NCBI RefSeq assembly: GCF_003352005.1
Contig: NZ_CP024848.1
Span: 3,357,001-3,421,000 of the forward strand
Direction of reading: 5' to 3'
Length of the DNA: 64,000 nt
Origin: Oceanobacillus zhaokaii
GTDB lineage: Bacteria; Bacillota; Bacilli; Bacillales; Amphibacillaceae
In this document: piece after piece, positions 8,690-16,564 of the stretch
Layout: every line of letters begins with the position of its first letter
Numbering within the stretch: position 1 is the stretch's first letter
Translations under genes and position numbers: made by a program
The notes under the pieces: model-generated
What the model was told of the DNA's origin: nothing
Database searches by the model: none
Seen by the model: only the letters and a program-made list of their open reading frames with translations

Positions 8690-9879
8690 AGTAACCTTCT
8701 CATTTTATTATTATCTTTTAAAATTATTGCTATAAAAATACCTAAAATAATATTATGGGGTATAAGTTTAAATGTTGCAAAGAACATACTATATACCAAA
8801 ATAGAAAGCGTAGCGAAAGAAAAAATATTAGTTAACAAAGCTTTACTTTGAAATCCTTTATAAAACAAGTAAATGAGTAAACCAAAAAAAACAAAACTAC
8901 CAATTAATCCGACATTTGCTAACATAAATAGAAAAAAGTTATGAATATAATTAACATATTGTCCGTTTCCTGCATAACTAAATAGATTTCCTATTCCTGC
9001 TCCTACAAATGGATGCTCTCCAAATGCTTTAAATGCATCATGATATTCATGATATCTTTCCTGTACATTTACATCATTGCTAGTTAGATTCATAAACCTT
9101 GTGAAAAATGAATTGAATAAAACATTTAAAAAAGTAACCTTCTTAGCTAGAATTAATAAGATAGTAATTATAGATAAAAAGAGAATAGATAATTTTATAT
9201 TTTTAATAATTTTATTTTTTTTGATTAAGTTATATAAAAATGCACAGAATACTATAAGACCATAGCTCAATATCATACTTCTTGTTTGAGTTACTGCAAA
9301 TCCAGCTATATTTATAATTAATAGTATTTTTTCAAATGTGTTTATTTTCTTAAAGATAAACTTACAAGTTAATAAGGATGCAATAAATAATGGAAATGGG
9401 ACCGTAGTATTTGAATCCAGTAATGTAATTCTTAATAATTCTGCTTTACCACTTATATATGTACTTAAGTAATAATATATATTTCTTAAACTATACATCG
9501 TACCTATAGCTAATAATATTTTATAGACAAATTCTTCTCCATTTTCCTCAACAATAAAGTAAAGGGCAAACGGTAAAAAGATTAGCAACACCACAAAAGG
9601 TATTACACCTCTAATAGCATCAAAAGGGTTTACTTGATTGTAAAAAATACTTGTACCAAGCATAATAACTGGTAGAAATAATAACACAGACGTAATAATC
9701 ATATTTACTGCGTTTCTCTTAATGTACGGAATATACTTAATATTAATAAAGAAAAATAATAAGTATAGAAGTGAAAAAGTAATAGTAGATATAGATAAAC
9801 TATTCGGTACTGCTGGTAAAAAATAAAGGGTTAATAAAAAGATTATTATTATCAACGAAATTAAACTCTTTTTTTTCAT
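8686..9879 (-). CDS. Wzy-type O-antigen ligase/polymerase family protein
   Basis: A 397-residue integral membrane protein with around 10-12 helices and the O-antigen ligase domain signature: a large loop with RFMNLTSNDVNVQERYHEYHD, then FGEHPFVGAGIGNLF and YIHNFFLFMLANVGLIG, near residues 265-325. In a locus with Wzx this is the expected repeat-unit polymerase on the outer membrane face. The gene starts 7 bases after the acetyltransferase stop and overlaps the flippase gene by 4 bases. A ligase role is unlikely because Gram-positive cells lack lipid A acceptors. Confidence 0.85.
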   Translation of the reverse strand: MKKKSLISLIIIIFLLTLYFLPAVPNSLSISTITFSLLYLLFFFINIKYIPYIKRNAVNMIITSVLLFLPVIMLGTSIFYNQVNPFDAIRGVIPFVVLLIFLPFALYFIVEENGEEFVYKILLAIGTMYSLRNIYYYLSTYISGKAELLRITLLDSNTTVPFPLFIASLLTCKFIFKKINTFEKILLIINIAGFAVTQTRSMILSYGLIVFCAFLYNLIKKNKIIKNIKLSILFLSIITILLILAKKVTFLNVLFNSFFTRFMNLTSNDVNVQERYHEYHDAFKAFGEHPFVGAGIGNLFSYAGNGQYVNYIHNFFLFMLANVGLIGSFVFFGLLIYLFYKGFQSKALLTNIFSFATLSILVYSMFFATFKLIPHNIILGIFIAIILKDNNKMRRLL

Positions 9880-9886
9880 AACTATA

Positions 9887-10339
9887 CTAATATTCTCCTA
9901 AAATTTCATAAATATCTTGTTCTACTTTCCTAATTATCGTGGCCGGGGCACCCGCAACAATAACATTGTTAGGAACATCTTTAGTTACTACTGAGTTAGC
10001 ACCTATTATTACGTTGTTCCCGACTTTTACGTCTCCTAGTATTTTACTTCCTGTTCCAATATAAACCCTATCTCCTATTGTAGGGGCCTGACCTCTCTCG
10101 AGTTTTTTCCCGATTGTAACACCTTGTCCAATAATTACCCTATCCCCGATAATAGATTTTGAGTGTAAAACAACTCCAATACCACCATAAGCAAATTTAC
10201 TTTCTTTTCCAATTTTGCAAGTATAGGGTACCACAGAATTAAAAAGTAAAAAAATCAAATTTTTTACGAATCTAGGTATGATTGGGATTTTTTTTAAATA
10301 GCAAAAGTTAGCGATTCTATAAAATTTAATTGCGTTCAC
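9887..10339 (-). CDS. Hexapeptide-repeat O-acetyltransferase (serine acetyltransferase-like)
   Basis: About 150 residues with an N-terminal helical piece (MNAIKFYRIANFCYLKKIP) and a left-handed beta-helix of hexapeptide repeats: GGIGVVLHSKSIIG, IIGQGVTIG, TIGDRVYIGTG, IIGANSVVTKDVP and VAGAPATII. It resembles CysE-like proteins found in capsule loci rather than true cysteine-biosynthesis enzymes, which are longer. It probably acetylates a sugar or precursor with acetyl-CoA. I chose GTG at 10339 because AAGAGGG upstream is 9 bases away, while the GTG at 10348 abuts that site. It is the first gene of the AT-rich cassette. Confidence 0.85.
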   Translation of the reverse strand: MNAIKFYRIANFCYLKKIPIIPRFVKNLIFLLFNSVVPYTCKIGKESKFAYGGIGVVLHSKSIIGDRVIIGQGVTIGKKLERGQAPTIGDRVYIGTGSKILGDVKVGNNVIIGANSVVTKDVPNNVIVAGAPATIIRKVEQDIYEILGEY

Positions 10340-10872
10340 GTAACTCACCCTCTTATTTTATTTAGTTCAAAATTTAATTTACAAGGCCATTCATTTTTTA
10401 TTGAATATTTCTATCGTGTATTATTTTCGAGATCAAGATGGATCAACTTTATAGCAGAATTCAATTTCATATTTTCAACTAGTGATCTTTCTGTTATCAA
10501 ACTAAAAAGTCTAGTGATCTGTTCCAACCTGTGGTAGTACAGATGAATTGATTCTTAGTATGCCCAGTAAAGCCCTCATAGAACATTATACTAAACGAAA
10601 CAGGCTTGTTAAACGGCATTGCTTTTACTGTAATTGGTGGATGCCTCAATAACTTATTTTCGTAATTAGTCCTGACTCCAGTGGTACTACTCAATATTAA
10701 AAAATCAATATTAATTCACATACTTTTTATTCTTGCTAACAACGAGTCAAGAGGATTCTAGAATTTTCATAAAGTAATCGAACATAACTGTATTCGTCTG
10801 GATTAGCCTTTCCCTCTTTCATGTTACTACTTAAAATTATAGAGTTACACTACCAGCATTTTTTTATTGAAG
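10340..10872 (-). other. 533-base region without a clear gene; possible decayed coding DNA
   Basis: Between the CapD-like gene and the acetyltransferase no gene can be supported. On the minus strand an open stretch at 10497-10694 would encode 65 residues, and another at about 10735-10821 would encode 28 residues (MKEGKANPDEYSYV...). Neither has a convincing ribosome site or a family I recognise. The stretch also holds two copies of CTAGTGATCT, at 10489-10498 and 10511-10520. It probably carries the promoter for the cassette and may be scar DNA from exchange of the serotype-specific genes. Confidence 0.45.
10489..10520. repeat. Direct repeat CTAGTGATCT, 22-base period
   Basis: Two perfect 10-base copies (10489-10498 and 10511-10520) are separated by 12 bases, so their centres lie about two helical turns apart on one DNA face. 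They lie some 150-180 bases upstream of the acetyltransferase start. A regulator-binding site is possible; chance is not excluded. Confidence 0.35.
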
Positions 10873-12702
10873 TCATGACTCATTTACTGCCAATAATGTT
10901 CTTTCCATATAAACAATCGCCATTAAAGCATCTTTCAATTCAACAGCGTCATACCTATTAAATTTATCAATCAGGTTGAAAATCATCGCTGAATCAACTT
11001 CAACCGTCCGACCAACGTAAATCTTCTCATAAACCTCACCTGGAAGAACCTCATTCTCATTCAACAATTCCTCAAACATCTTTTCACCGGGTCGTATTCC
11101 ACTATATTCTATTGAAATCTCGTCTTCAGTATATCCTGATAGTCTAATAAGATTCTTCGCTAAATCAGAAATCTTCACAGGTTCACCCATATCAAGCACA
11201 AAGATTTCTCCACCTTTTGCAAGAGTTCCTGCTTGAATTACGAGTCTCGATGCTTCCGGAATTGTCATGAAGTAACGCGTCATGTCTGGATGAGTAACTG
11301 TTACCGGACCACCTTTTTCAATTTGCTTTTTGAATAACGGAATAACACTACCACGGCTTCCAAGAACATTACCAAACCGAACAGCGACAAATTTTGTCTT
11401 ACTTCGCTGTGCCAAGTCTTGTACAACCATCTCTGCAACACGTTTTGTTGCCCCCATCACATTCGTTGGGTTGACTGCTTTATCAGTCGAAACCATAACA
11501 AAGGTCTTCACACCAAATGCATCCGCCGCTTCCGCAACATTCCTAGTTCCAATAATATTGTTTTTAACTGCTTCATGTGGATTATATTCCATTAAAGGTA
11601 CATGCTTATGTGCTGCAGCATGATATATAATTGCCGGATGGTGGTCATCCACTATTCCAAACATGCGGTCACGATCTTGAACATCGCCGATAATTGGGAC
11701 AATTTCCGTTTCAGTTTCACCATATTTTTGTTTCAATTCCATGTCAATCGAATAAATGCTATATTCACCGTGTCCAACAAGTAGGATTTTCTTCGGTGTA
11801 AAACGCATCAATTGGCGACAAATCTCTGAACCAATCGATCCACCAGCACCGGTTACCATAACTGTATTATCAGTAACATACTCAGATATGGCATTAATAT
11901 CGAGTTTAACAGGCTCACGTCCAAGTAAATCCTCAACCTCTACATTCTTCAGGTTACTAACCGATACTTTCCCAGTCATCAAATCCTCAATCTTAGGGAT
12001 CATTTGCACTTTAACATTCGTCTTATTACATTCCGTCACAATTTTCTCTAAAGAACCATTACGTAAGGATGGAATCGCAATAACGATATGATCAATCTTC
12101 ATTTTTTCTACTATTTGTGAGATATCTTTCACTTCACCTAGTACAGGAAGATTATATAATTGCATTTTTTGTTTTGTTAAATCATCATCAACAAATGCTA
12201 CTGGTAATAATTCATTACTATGATGGTCATTTTGTAGCTGTCTGGCAACCATTGCGCCAGCTGAACCTGCACCGACAATTAGGGTGCGTTTTTGTTCTGT
12301 TGGATTTTTAATATAACGGTCACGGAACACCCGCCACATAAAGCGTGACCCACCAATTAGTAAAATGTGAAGTAGCCACGTCACGAGTAGTGCGCGACTA
12401 TATAAAGAGAAACCATTTGCGAGGTATTGTATGATTCCAGCAGTGATAATTGATAATGTTACAGCTTTAACAATAGTAATCAATTCTCCGACACTAGCAT
12501 AAGACCATACCTTGTTGTACAGTTTGTAGTAAAATGCGAAAATATGATGAAAGATTAGTAGTGCGACTGCGCTTATGATTAATGCATCTGTATGAAGAAC
12601 ATCTACTTGTGGATAGACAATCCATGATGCAATGAAGATTGCTGTACTAACAATCAGTGAATCTAGTATAATTAATAATGTTAATCTTCTCCGGTAGCTC
12701 AA
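10873..12702 (-). CDS. CapD/WbpM-like nucleotide-sugar 4,6-dehydratase (membrane)
   Basis: A 609-residue protein of the long CapD/WbpM class. Four N-terminal membrane helices (about residues 1-115) are followed by a CoA-binding-like Rossmann domain with VGAGSAGAMVARQL near 145. The catalytic SDR domain starts at VTGAGGSIGSEICRQL near 282. STDKAVNPTNVMGATKRVAE carries the Met-x3-Lys pair that replaces Tyr-x3-Lys in this subfamily, and RFGNVLGSRGSVIP follows. It should convert UDP-GlcNAc to the 4-keto-6-deoxy sugar, the precursor of QuiNAc, FucNAc or bacillosamine, which often becomes the first sugar of the repeat unit. Exact sugar fate is inferred. A 157-base gap separates it from the response regulator upstream. 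Confidence 0.9.
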   Translation of the reverse strand: MSYRRRLTLLIILDSLIVSTAIFIASWIVYPQVDVLHTDALIISAVALLIFHHIFAFYYKLYNKVWSYASVGELITIVKAVTLSIITAGIIQYLANGFSLYSRALLVTWLLHILLIGGSRFMWRVFRDRYIKNPTEQKRTLIVGAGSAGAMVARQLQNDHHSNELLPVAFVDDDLTKQKMQLYNLPVLGEVKDISQIVEKMKIDHIVIAIPSLRNGSLEKIVTECNKTNVKVQMIPKIEDLMTGKVSVSNLKNVEVEDLLGREPVKLDINAISEYVTDNTVMVTGAGGSIGSEICRQLMRFTPKKILLVGHGEYSIYSIDMELKQKYGETETEIVPIIGDVQDRDRMFGIVDDHHPAIIYHAAAHKHVPLMEYNPHEAVKNNIIGTRNVAEAADAFGVKTFVMVSTDKAVNPTNVMGATKRVAEMVVQDLAQRSKTKFVAVRFGNVLGSRGSVIPLFKKQIEKGGPVTVTHPDMTRYFMTIPEASRLVIQAGTLAKGGEIFVLDMGEPVKISDLAKNLIRLSGYTEDEISIEYSGIRPGEKMFEELLNENEVLPGEVYEKIYVGRTVEVDSAMIFNLIDKFNRYDAVELKDALMAIVYMERTLLAVNES

Positions 12703-12840
12703 GTTGTCCGCTCCTTCCTAGGGTATCTAGTTTGAATATTTTATCGTTTTTAAATTAGCTATATCGAGCCAAAAGAAACATTTTGTATACAGCTTAACGC
12801 TATGAAATCTATATTACTAAAGACCTAGTCATATTATAAG

Positions 12841-12862
12841 TGACTTTCTACAAATAAAGTCA
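12841..12862 (-). terminator. Weak hairpin at the end of the response-regulator gene
   Basis: TGACTTT (12841-12847) pairs with AAAGTCA (12856-12862), and the stop codon is inside the stem. Downstream on the minus strand the DNA is AT-rich but has no clean T-run, so termination would be partial at best. Confidence 0.35.
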
Positions 12863-13531
12863 TATGTTATCTTTTGCTGTAATTAATTCTTGAAAATACA
12901 TGATAGTATTCTCGCGATTTCGAATATTTAATTTATTATATATATCACTAATATAATTTTTCACGGTACCTAGACTTAGAAATAACTGGTGAGCAATTTG
13001 ATTATTCGTGTTACCTTCCATTAATAGATAAAAAACATCTAATTCTCTGTTAGTGTATTGATATCCTGAACGTTCCAAGCGGAGTGCAAGTATTTGCTTT
13101 TTATTCAATGTTAATTCTCGTATTCGATTAGCAAGAATACGAGAGACTTCTCCTGATAATACCATTACACCACAGGATGCATCACGAATACAGTCGATTA
13201 GTTTATCTGCATAAAGATTTTTTAATAACAATCCATCTGCTCCTGTATTAATTCCACTAATGATAAAGTCATCATCCGCTCTGGTCGTTAATAACACCAC
13301 TTTTATCCCAGGATAGTTCCTTTTCACATAGCTCGTTGTCTCAACCCCATCCATTTCTGGCATATGTATATCCATGACAACAACGTCTGGTTGTGCTTGT
13401 TCGATTTCTTGGATAGCTTCTTTTCCATTATCTGCGGTTCCAGTCACATGGATATCTTCCGCTCGCTCAAGTATTGACTTTACGCCTTCACGAAACAATC
13501 GTTGATCATCAACTAACAAAACCTTAATCAT
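12860..13531 (-). CDS. Orphan NarL/LuxR-family response regulator
   Basis: A 223-residue two-domain regulator. The receiver domain (1-120) has the acidic pair D8-D9, phospho-acceptor D54 in VVVMDIHMPEMDG, T82 in LLTTRADDD and K104. The C-terminal LuxR-type helix-turn-helix (about 155-215) reads YTNRELDVFYLLMEGNTNNQIAHQLFLSLGTVKNYISDIYNKLNI. The linker is longer than in DegU-like proteins. No histidine kinase lies next to it. It is placed inside the capsule gene series, between the YwqE-like phosphatase and the CapD-like gene, so it most likely controls this locus. Its input kinase is unknown. Confidence 0.92.
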   Translation of the reverse strand: MIKVLLVDDQRLFREGVKSILERAEDIHVTGTADNGKEAIQEIEQAQPDVVVMDIHMPEMDGVETTSYVKRNYPGIKVVLLTTRADDDFIISGINTGADGLLLKNLYADKLIDCIRDASCGVMVLSGEVSRILANRIRELTLNKKQILALRLERSGYQYTNRELDVFYLLMEGNTNNQIAHQLFLSLGTVKNYISDIYNKLNIRNRENTIMYFQELITAKDNI

Positions 13532-13564
13532 GCCATCTGCTCCTTACTTTACGTTTTAGTTTCG

Positions 13565-13603
13565 TCTATAGTGTATTCTTCTATATTAAGAAAACACTAT
13601 AGA
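13565..13603. promoter_or_regulatory. 10-bp inverted repeat upstream of the response regulator
   Basis: TCTATAGTGT (13565-13574) and ACACTATAGA (13594-13603) are perfect inverted arms with 19 bases between them, ending 34 bases before the regulator start. No T-run follows in either direction, so this is more like an operator or an RNA processing stem than a terminator. Autoregulation by the LuxR-type protein is an inference. Confidence 0.45.
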
Positions 13604-13645
13604 TGAAATCCTCAAACGTAATATAGATGTCTAGAACGATAAGGG

Positions 13646-14416
13646 TTAAAATAATCCTAGAAACTTTTTCTTTTTCTTCCTGATTGAGGAAGGTTCTAAT
13701 CGATTGACATTTTGATTGTCGATAAGCAACTGACCATTCTCCATAAACATGTAGAAATAATCCGTTCCAAATTCACTTTTCACTTCACGAAATGCTTCTT
13801 GCATAGAGAAACCTCTTGATGTCGTATTATGTGCATCTGAAGCAACAAAATGTGTCAGATTTGCTTCAATCAATTGATGGGAGAAAGTCTTAATATTCTT
13901 TCCAAACTTGCCAACAATACTGGCTGCTGTTACTTGGGTTAGCGCGCCATTTCGCACAAATTCATATAGCTTGTTCGGATGTTCGATTAACTCTTGATTT
14001 CTTTCTGGGTGAACGATTATGGGTGTGTATCCTGCGACTTGAAGGTCAAATAGCATTTGGCTCGAATAACGCGGAACATGCGCGGATGGGAATTCAACAA
14101 ATAAATATTTACTATCGTTTAACGATAGTAATTCTCCACTATTGATATCCTCCACCATGTCCCCGTTAATCCTCGTTTCTTGACCTGGCAATACGATAAG
14201 CGGGATATCTTCACGAACTAATAGTTCATTTAATATATCTACATCTCGCATAATGCTTCCTCGTTTATTATCATACTTGCCATTTCTATGGTGAGGGGTT
14301 GCAATTATAGTAGTTATACCCTGTGCTGCGGCCTCTCTCGCCATCTCAAGGCTATCCTCTTCCGTCTGTGCCCCATCGTCAATGCCAGGCAGAATATGTG
14401 AATGGATATCAATCAT
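13646..14416 (-). CDS. Manganese-dependent protein-tyrosine phosphatase of the PHP class (YwqE/CpsB-like)
   Basis: A 256-residue PHP-domain phosphatase. The N-terminal metal motif is MIDIHSHILPGIDDGAQ (H5, H7). Other metal ligands are in TTIIATPHH, the glutamate in PLIVLPGQE, PIIVHPERN and FVASDAH. It removes phosphate from the tyrosine tail of the partner kinase and so resets polymer length control. The start is supported by AGAGAGGAAG about 9 bases upstream. It follows the kinase after a 285-base gap rather than the short spacing common in these operons. The C-terminal lysine-rich tail KKKKKFLGLF is typical. Confidence 0.93.
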   Translation of the reverse strand: MIDIHSHILPGIDDGAQTEEDSLEMAREAAAQGITTIIATPHHRNGKYDNKRGSIMRDVDILNELLVREDIPLIVLPGQETRINGDMVEDINSGELLSLNDSKYLFVEFPSAHVPRYSSQMLFDLQVAGYTPIIVHPERNQELIEHPNKLYEFVRNGALTQVTAASIVGKFGKNIKTFSHQLIEANLTHFVASDAHNTTSRGFSMQEAFREVKSEFGTDYFYMFMENGQLLIDNQNVNRLEPSSIRKKKKKFLGLF

Positions 14417-14654
14417 ACTACATACTTCCTCTCTTCTTTACTATTATTTAAAGTGATATTTACGAATAATTTCCATAATAGTACATATTATAACAGAATA
14501 CGAGTGTAGTTTCACAGATGCGTATGTTAAGTTTTATTACTATCTTATTACTTAATTGTTACTTAATCCATCCATTCAATATAAACAAAGAATTAATAAT
14601 AAATACGATACTTTTGATATCGTAATCTTCCATCTATTCTCTATTATTAAACTG

Positions 14655-14700
14655 ACAAAAGAGAAACCCCCTACATGTCGCTTTGCAAGGAGTTTATTTT
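14655..14700 (-). terminator. Possible weak terminator after the tyrosine kinase gene
   Basis: On the minus strand AAACTCC, just past the kinase stop, can pair with GGGGTTT about 17 bases on, followed by CTCTTTTG. The stem uses wobble pairs and the T-run is interrupted. The 285-base gap to the phosphatase otherwise shows only AT-rich DNA. Confidence 0.3.
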
Positions 14701-14701
14701 T

Positions 14702-15409
14702 TTAATTTGTACCGTAGTAATAATAATAGTTAGAAGAGGATTTTTCACGTCCATTTAGTACAGTACCAAGTAATTTTGCTTTCGCAGGCTCAAGCGCTTC
14801 TTTCGCTTTCTTCGCTGCTTCAAGATCAGTATGCTTACTGCGTACTACTAAAATGGAACCATCTACAATATTTGCCAAAATTTGTGCATCTGTCACAGCT
14901 AATACTGGTGGTGTGTCAAAAATGACAATATCATAGGTCTTCTCGGCATCCTTCAGGAATGTTTCCATCTTTCTTGATGCTAATAATTCTGAAGGGTTCG
15001 GTGGAATTGGTCCACATGAAATAACATCAAGATTTTCTATATTCGTGCGATTTACTGTTTCATCAATCGTATGCTCACCAACAAGAATATTGCTCAACCC
15101 CCGTAAATTATCCAAGCGGAACGTATAATGTACGGTCGGTTTTCTTAAGTCAGCATCAATCAGCAGTACTTTCTTACCAGCTTGTGCATATACCACCGCA
15201 AGATTCGCAACCGTAGTAGATTTTCCTTCTGCTGGTCCAGAAGAAGAAACGATCAATGATTTGATTTCATTATCTACAGATGAGAATTGGATATTCGTAC
15301 GGACTGTACGATATTGCTCAGAGATAGGCGATTTCGGATTTACCTGTGCGATTAAATGCCTGAATTTATTTACCGTATTACCTTTAGACTGTTTTCCTTT
15401 GCGCGCCAT
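14702..15409 (-). CDS. CpsD/YwqD-like bacterial tyrosine kinase
   Basis: A 235-residue cytosolic BY-kinase that autophosphorylates and controls capsule assembly. Walker A is SSGPAEGKST (56-65), Walker A-prime LLIDADLRKP (82-91), and Walker B is in DIVIFDTPPVLAVTDAQ (about 161-177). The C-terminus SSSNYYYYYGTN holds a five-tyrosine cluster, the autophosphorylation site of the family. Its start overlaps the end of the modulator gene by 26 bases, with AGGAGGAG as ribosome site. The membrane activator is encoded separately, the Gram-positive split arrangement. Confidence 0.95.
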   Translation of the reverse strand: MARKGKQSKGNTVNKFRHLIAQVNPKSPISEQYRTVRTNIQFSSVDNEIKSLIVSSSGPAEGKSTTVANLAVVYAQAGKKVLLIDADLRKPTVHYTFRLDNLRGLSNILVGEHTIDETVNRTNIENLDVISCGPIPPNPSELLASRKMETFLKDAEKTYDIVIFDTPPVLAVTDAQILANIVDGSILVVRSKHTDLEAAKKAKEALEPAKAKLLGTVLNGREKSSSNYYYYYGTN

Positions 15410-16148
15410 CTAATCCACTCCTCCTCATTTGTTTCGATTGAAATGCAAATTGATTTTCCTGTACATCTTCATCACTAACTCTTGATATTACACCAAGTAC
15501 AGGTAAACCAAGCTTCTTCTCTACGTCGTCTTCCGTTGTAATTGAATTATCTAAGTACTCAAGCAAGAATGCTAAACCAATACCGACCATGATCCCTAGG
15601 ACAATAGCGATTGCAATGTTTAAAATTGGATTCGGTGCAACTGGGATGGGATTCGGGCTTAATTGTGCCTGCGTTAGAATATTAACGTTATTAACATTCA
15701 TAAGTTCTGGAATTTCATTTTGGAAGATACCGACCGTTGAATTCGCAATTTTTACTGCTTGAGCAGGATCTTCATCTGTAGCTGTAACAGTAACTACTTG
15801 AGAGTTATCTGCACTCGAAACAGCAATTTTAGAACTTAGTGCCCCAGCAGAATATGGAAGATTTAATTCTTCGATAACTTTATCTAAAATTGCTGGTGTT
15901 TTAATAATGACATTATAAGTATTGATTAATTGCAGGTCTGTTTGTATATTTCCTGGATTTAATTGTACATTAGGATCTTGTTGCTCCTGATTAACGATAA
16001 ACTGTGAGCTCGCCTCATAGGTTGGCGTTATTACAAAATAGCTGATTACTGCAGCTATTATCGCGGCTCCGAGCGTGAGTGCTGAAATTAGTAGGAGACG
16101 CTTTTTAATCACCTCGAATATCTCTTTCAAGGATATTGTTTCTTCCAT
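15384..16148 (-). CDS. YwqC/CpsC-like chain-length modulator (Wzz domain)
   Basis: A 254-residue membrane protein with two helices, at about residues 17-37 and 175-197, enclosing an extracytoplasmic Wzz domain. The proline-rich stretch LSPNPIPVAPNPILN before the second helix is characteristic. The cytosolic tail activates the tyrosine kinase encoded next. It is the first gene of the capsule transcription unit, with a good ribosome site (CCGGAGG). It is shorter than proteobacterial Wzc because the kinase is separate. Confidence 0.94.
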   Translation of the reverse strand: MEETISLKEIFEVIKKRLLLISALTLGAAIIAAVISYFVITPTYEASSQFIVNQEQQDPNVQLNPGNIQTDLQLINTYNVIIKTPAILDKVIEELNLPYSAGALSSKIAVSSADNSQVVTVTATDEDPAQAVKIANSTVGIFQNEIPELMNVNNVNILTQAQLSPNPIPVAPNPILNIAIAIVLGIMVGIGLAFLLEYLDNSITTEDDVEKKLGLPVLGVISRVSDEDVQENQFAFQSKQMRRSGLDGAQRKTV

Positions 16149-16233
16149 GATGTAACCTCCGGATTCATTGTTATTCTTCTGAAAGCAACAAACAAATAAA
16201 CTCGTTCACTACTATTTCAGATTACATTAACGA

Positions 16234-16239
16234 ATTATA
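16234..16239 (-). promoter_or_regulatory. Possible -10 box for the capsule operon
   Basis: The minus strand reads TATAAT here, about 90 bases before the YwqC-like start. No good -35 box is visible at 16-18 bases, so the promoter may need an activator such as the orphan response regulator. The rest of the 416-base divergent region 16149-16564 shows only AT-rich DNA and the opposite promoter candidate at 16508. Confidence 0.3.
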
Positions 16240-16507
16240 TCATAATACTTTATAAATGTGATAAGTAATTTTGGAAGTCTATGTAAATTATTGGAAGAAT
16301 TTAGCGAATTGATTTGCTAGATTAATAGTGAGATAGTTACAAATTCATAGGTATAAAGCATCTCTTTTATTGAAGCAATGCGGTTATTGGATGTTTGACT
16401 TTTCTAAAATATCGACTAGACTTTATATCCAGTTCTGCCTATTTTTGGTTACATTACAAATATATTACAATTTACATATCAATCTACCAAAATTATACAG
16501 TAAAGGA

Positions 16508-16513
16508 TATAAT
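16508..16513 (+). promoter_or_regulatory. Possible -10 box for the LysM/NlpC gene
   Basis: TATAAT on the plus strand, 52 bases before the TTG start. The -35 region is poor, so an alternative sigma factor or an activator may be involved. Confidence 0.35.
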
Positions 16514-16564
16514 ATATTGTAATTATTATAGAAAATTTGACAACAGATATGGGGGATTTTTACA

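Noticed and set aside
9077..9265. 62-residue plus-strand ORF
   Set aside because: It is antisense to the Wzy-like gene, Ile/Lys/Asn-rich and lacks a ribosome site.
10497..10694. 65-residue minus-strand ORF as a real gene
   Set aside because: There is no convincing ribosome site and no recognised family; kept only as part of an unexplained region.
16149..16564. JUMPstart/ops-type antitermination element before the capsule genes
   Set aside because: No GGCGGTAG-like sequence was seen on either strand.
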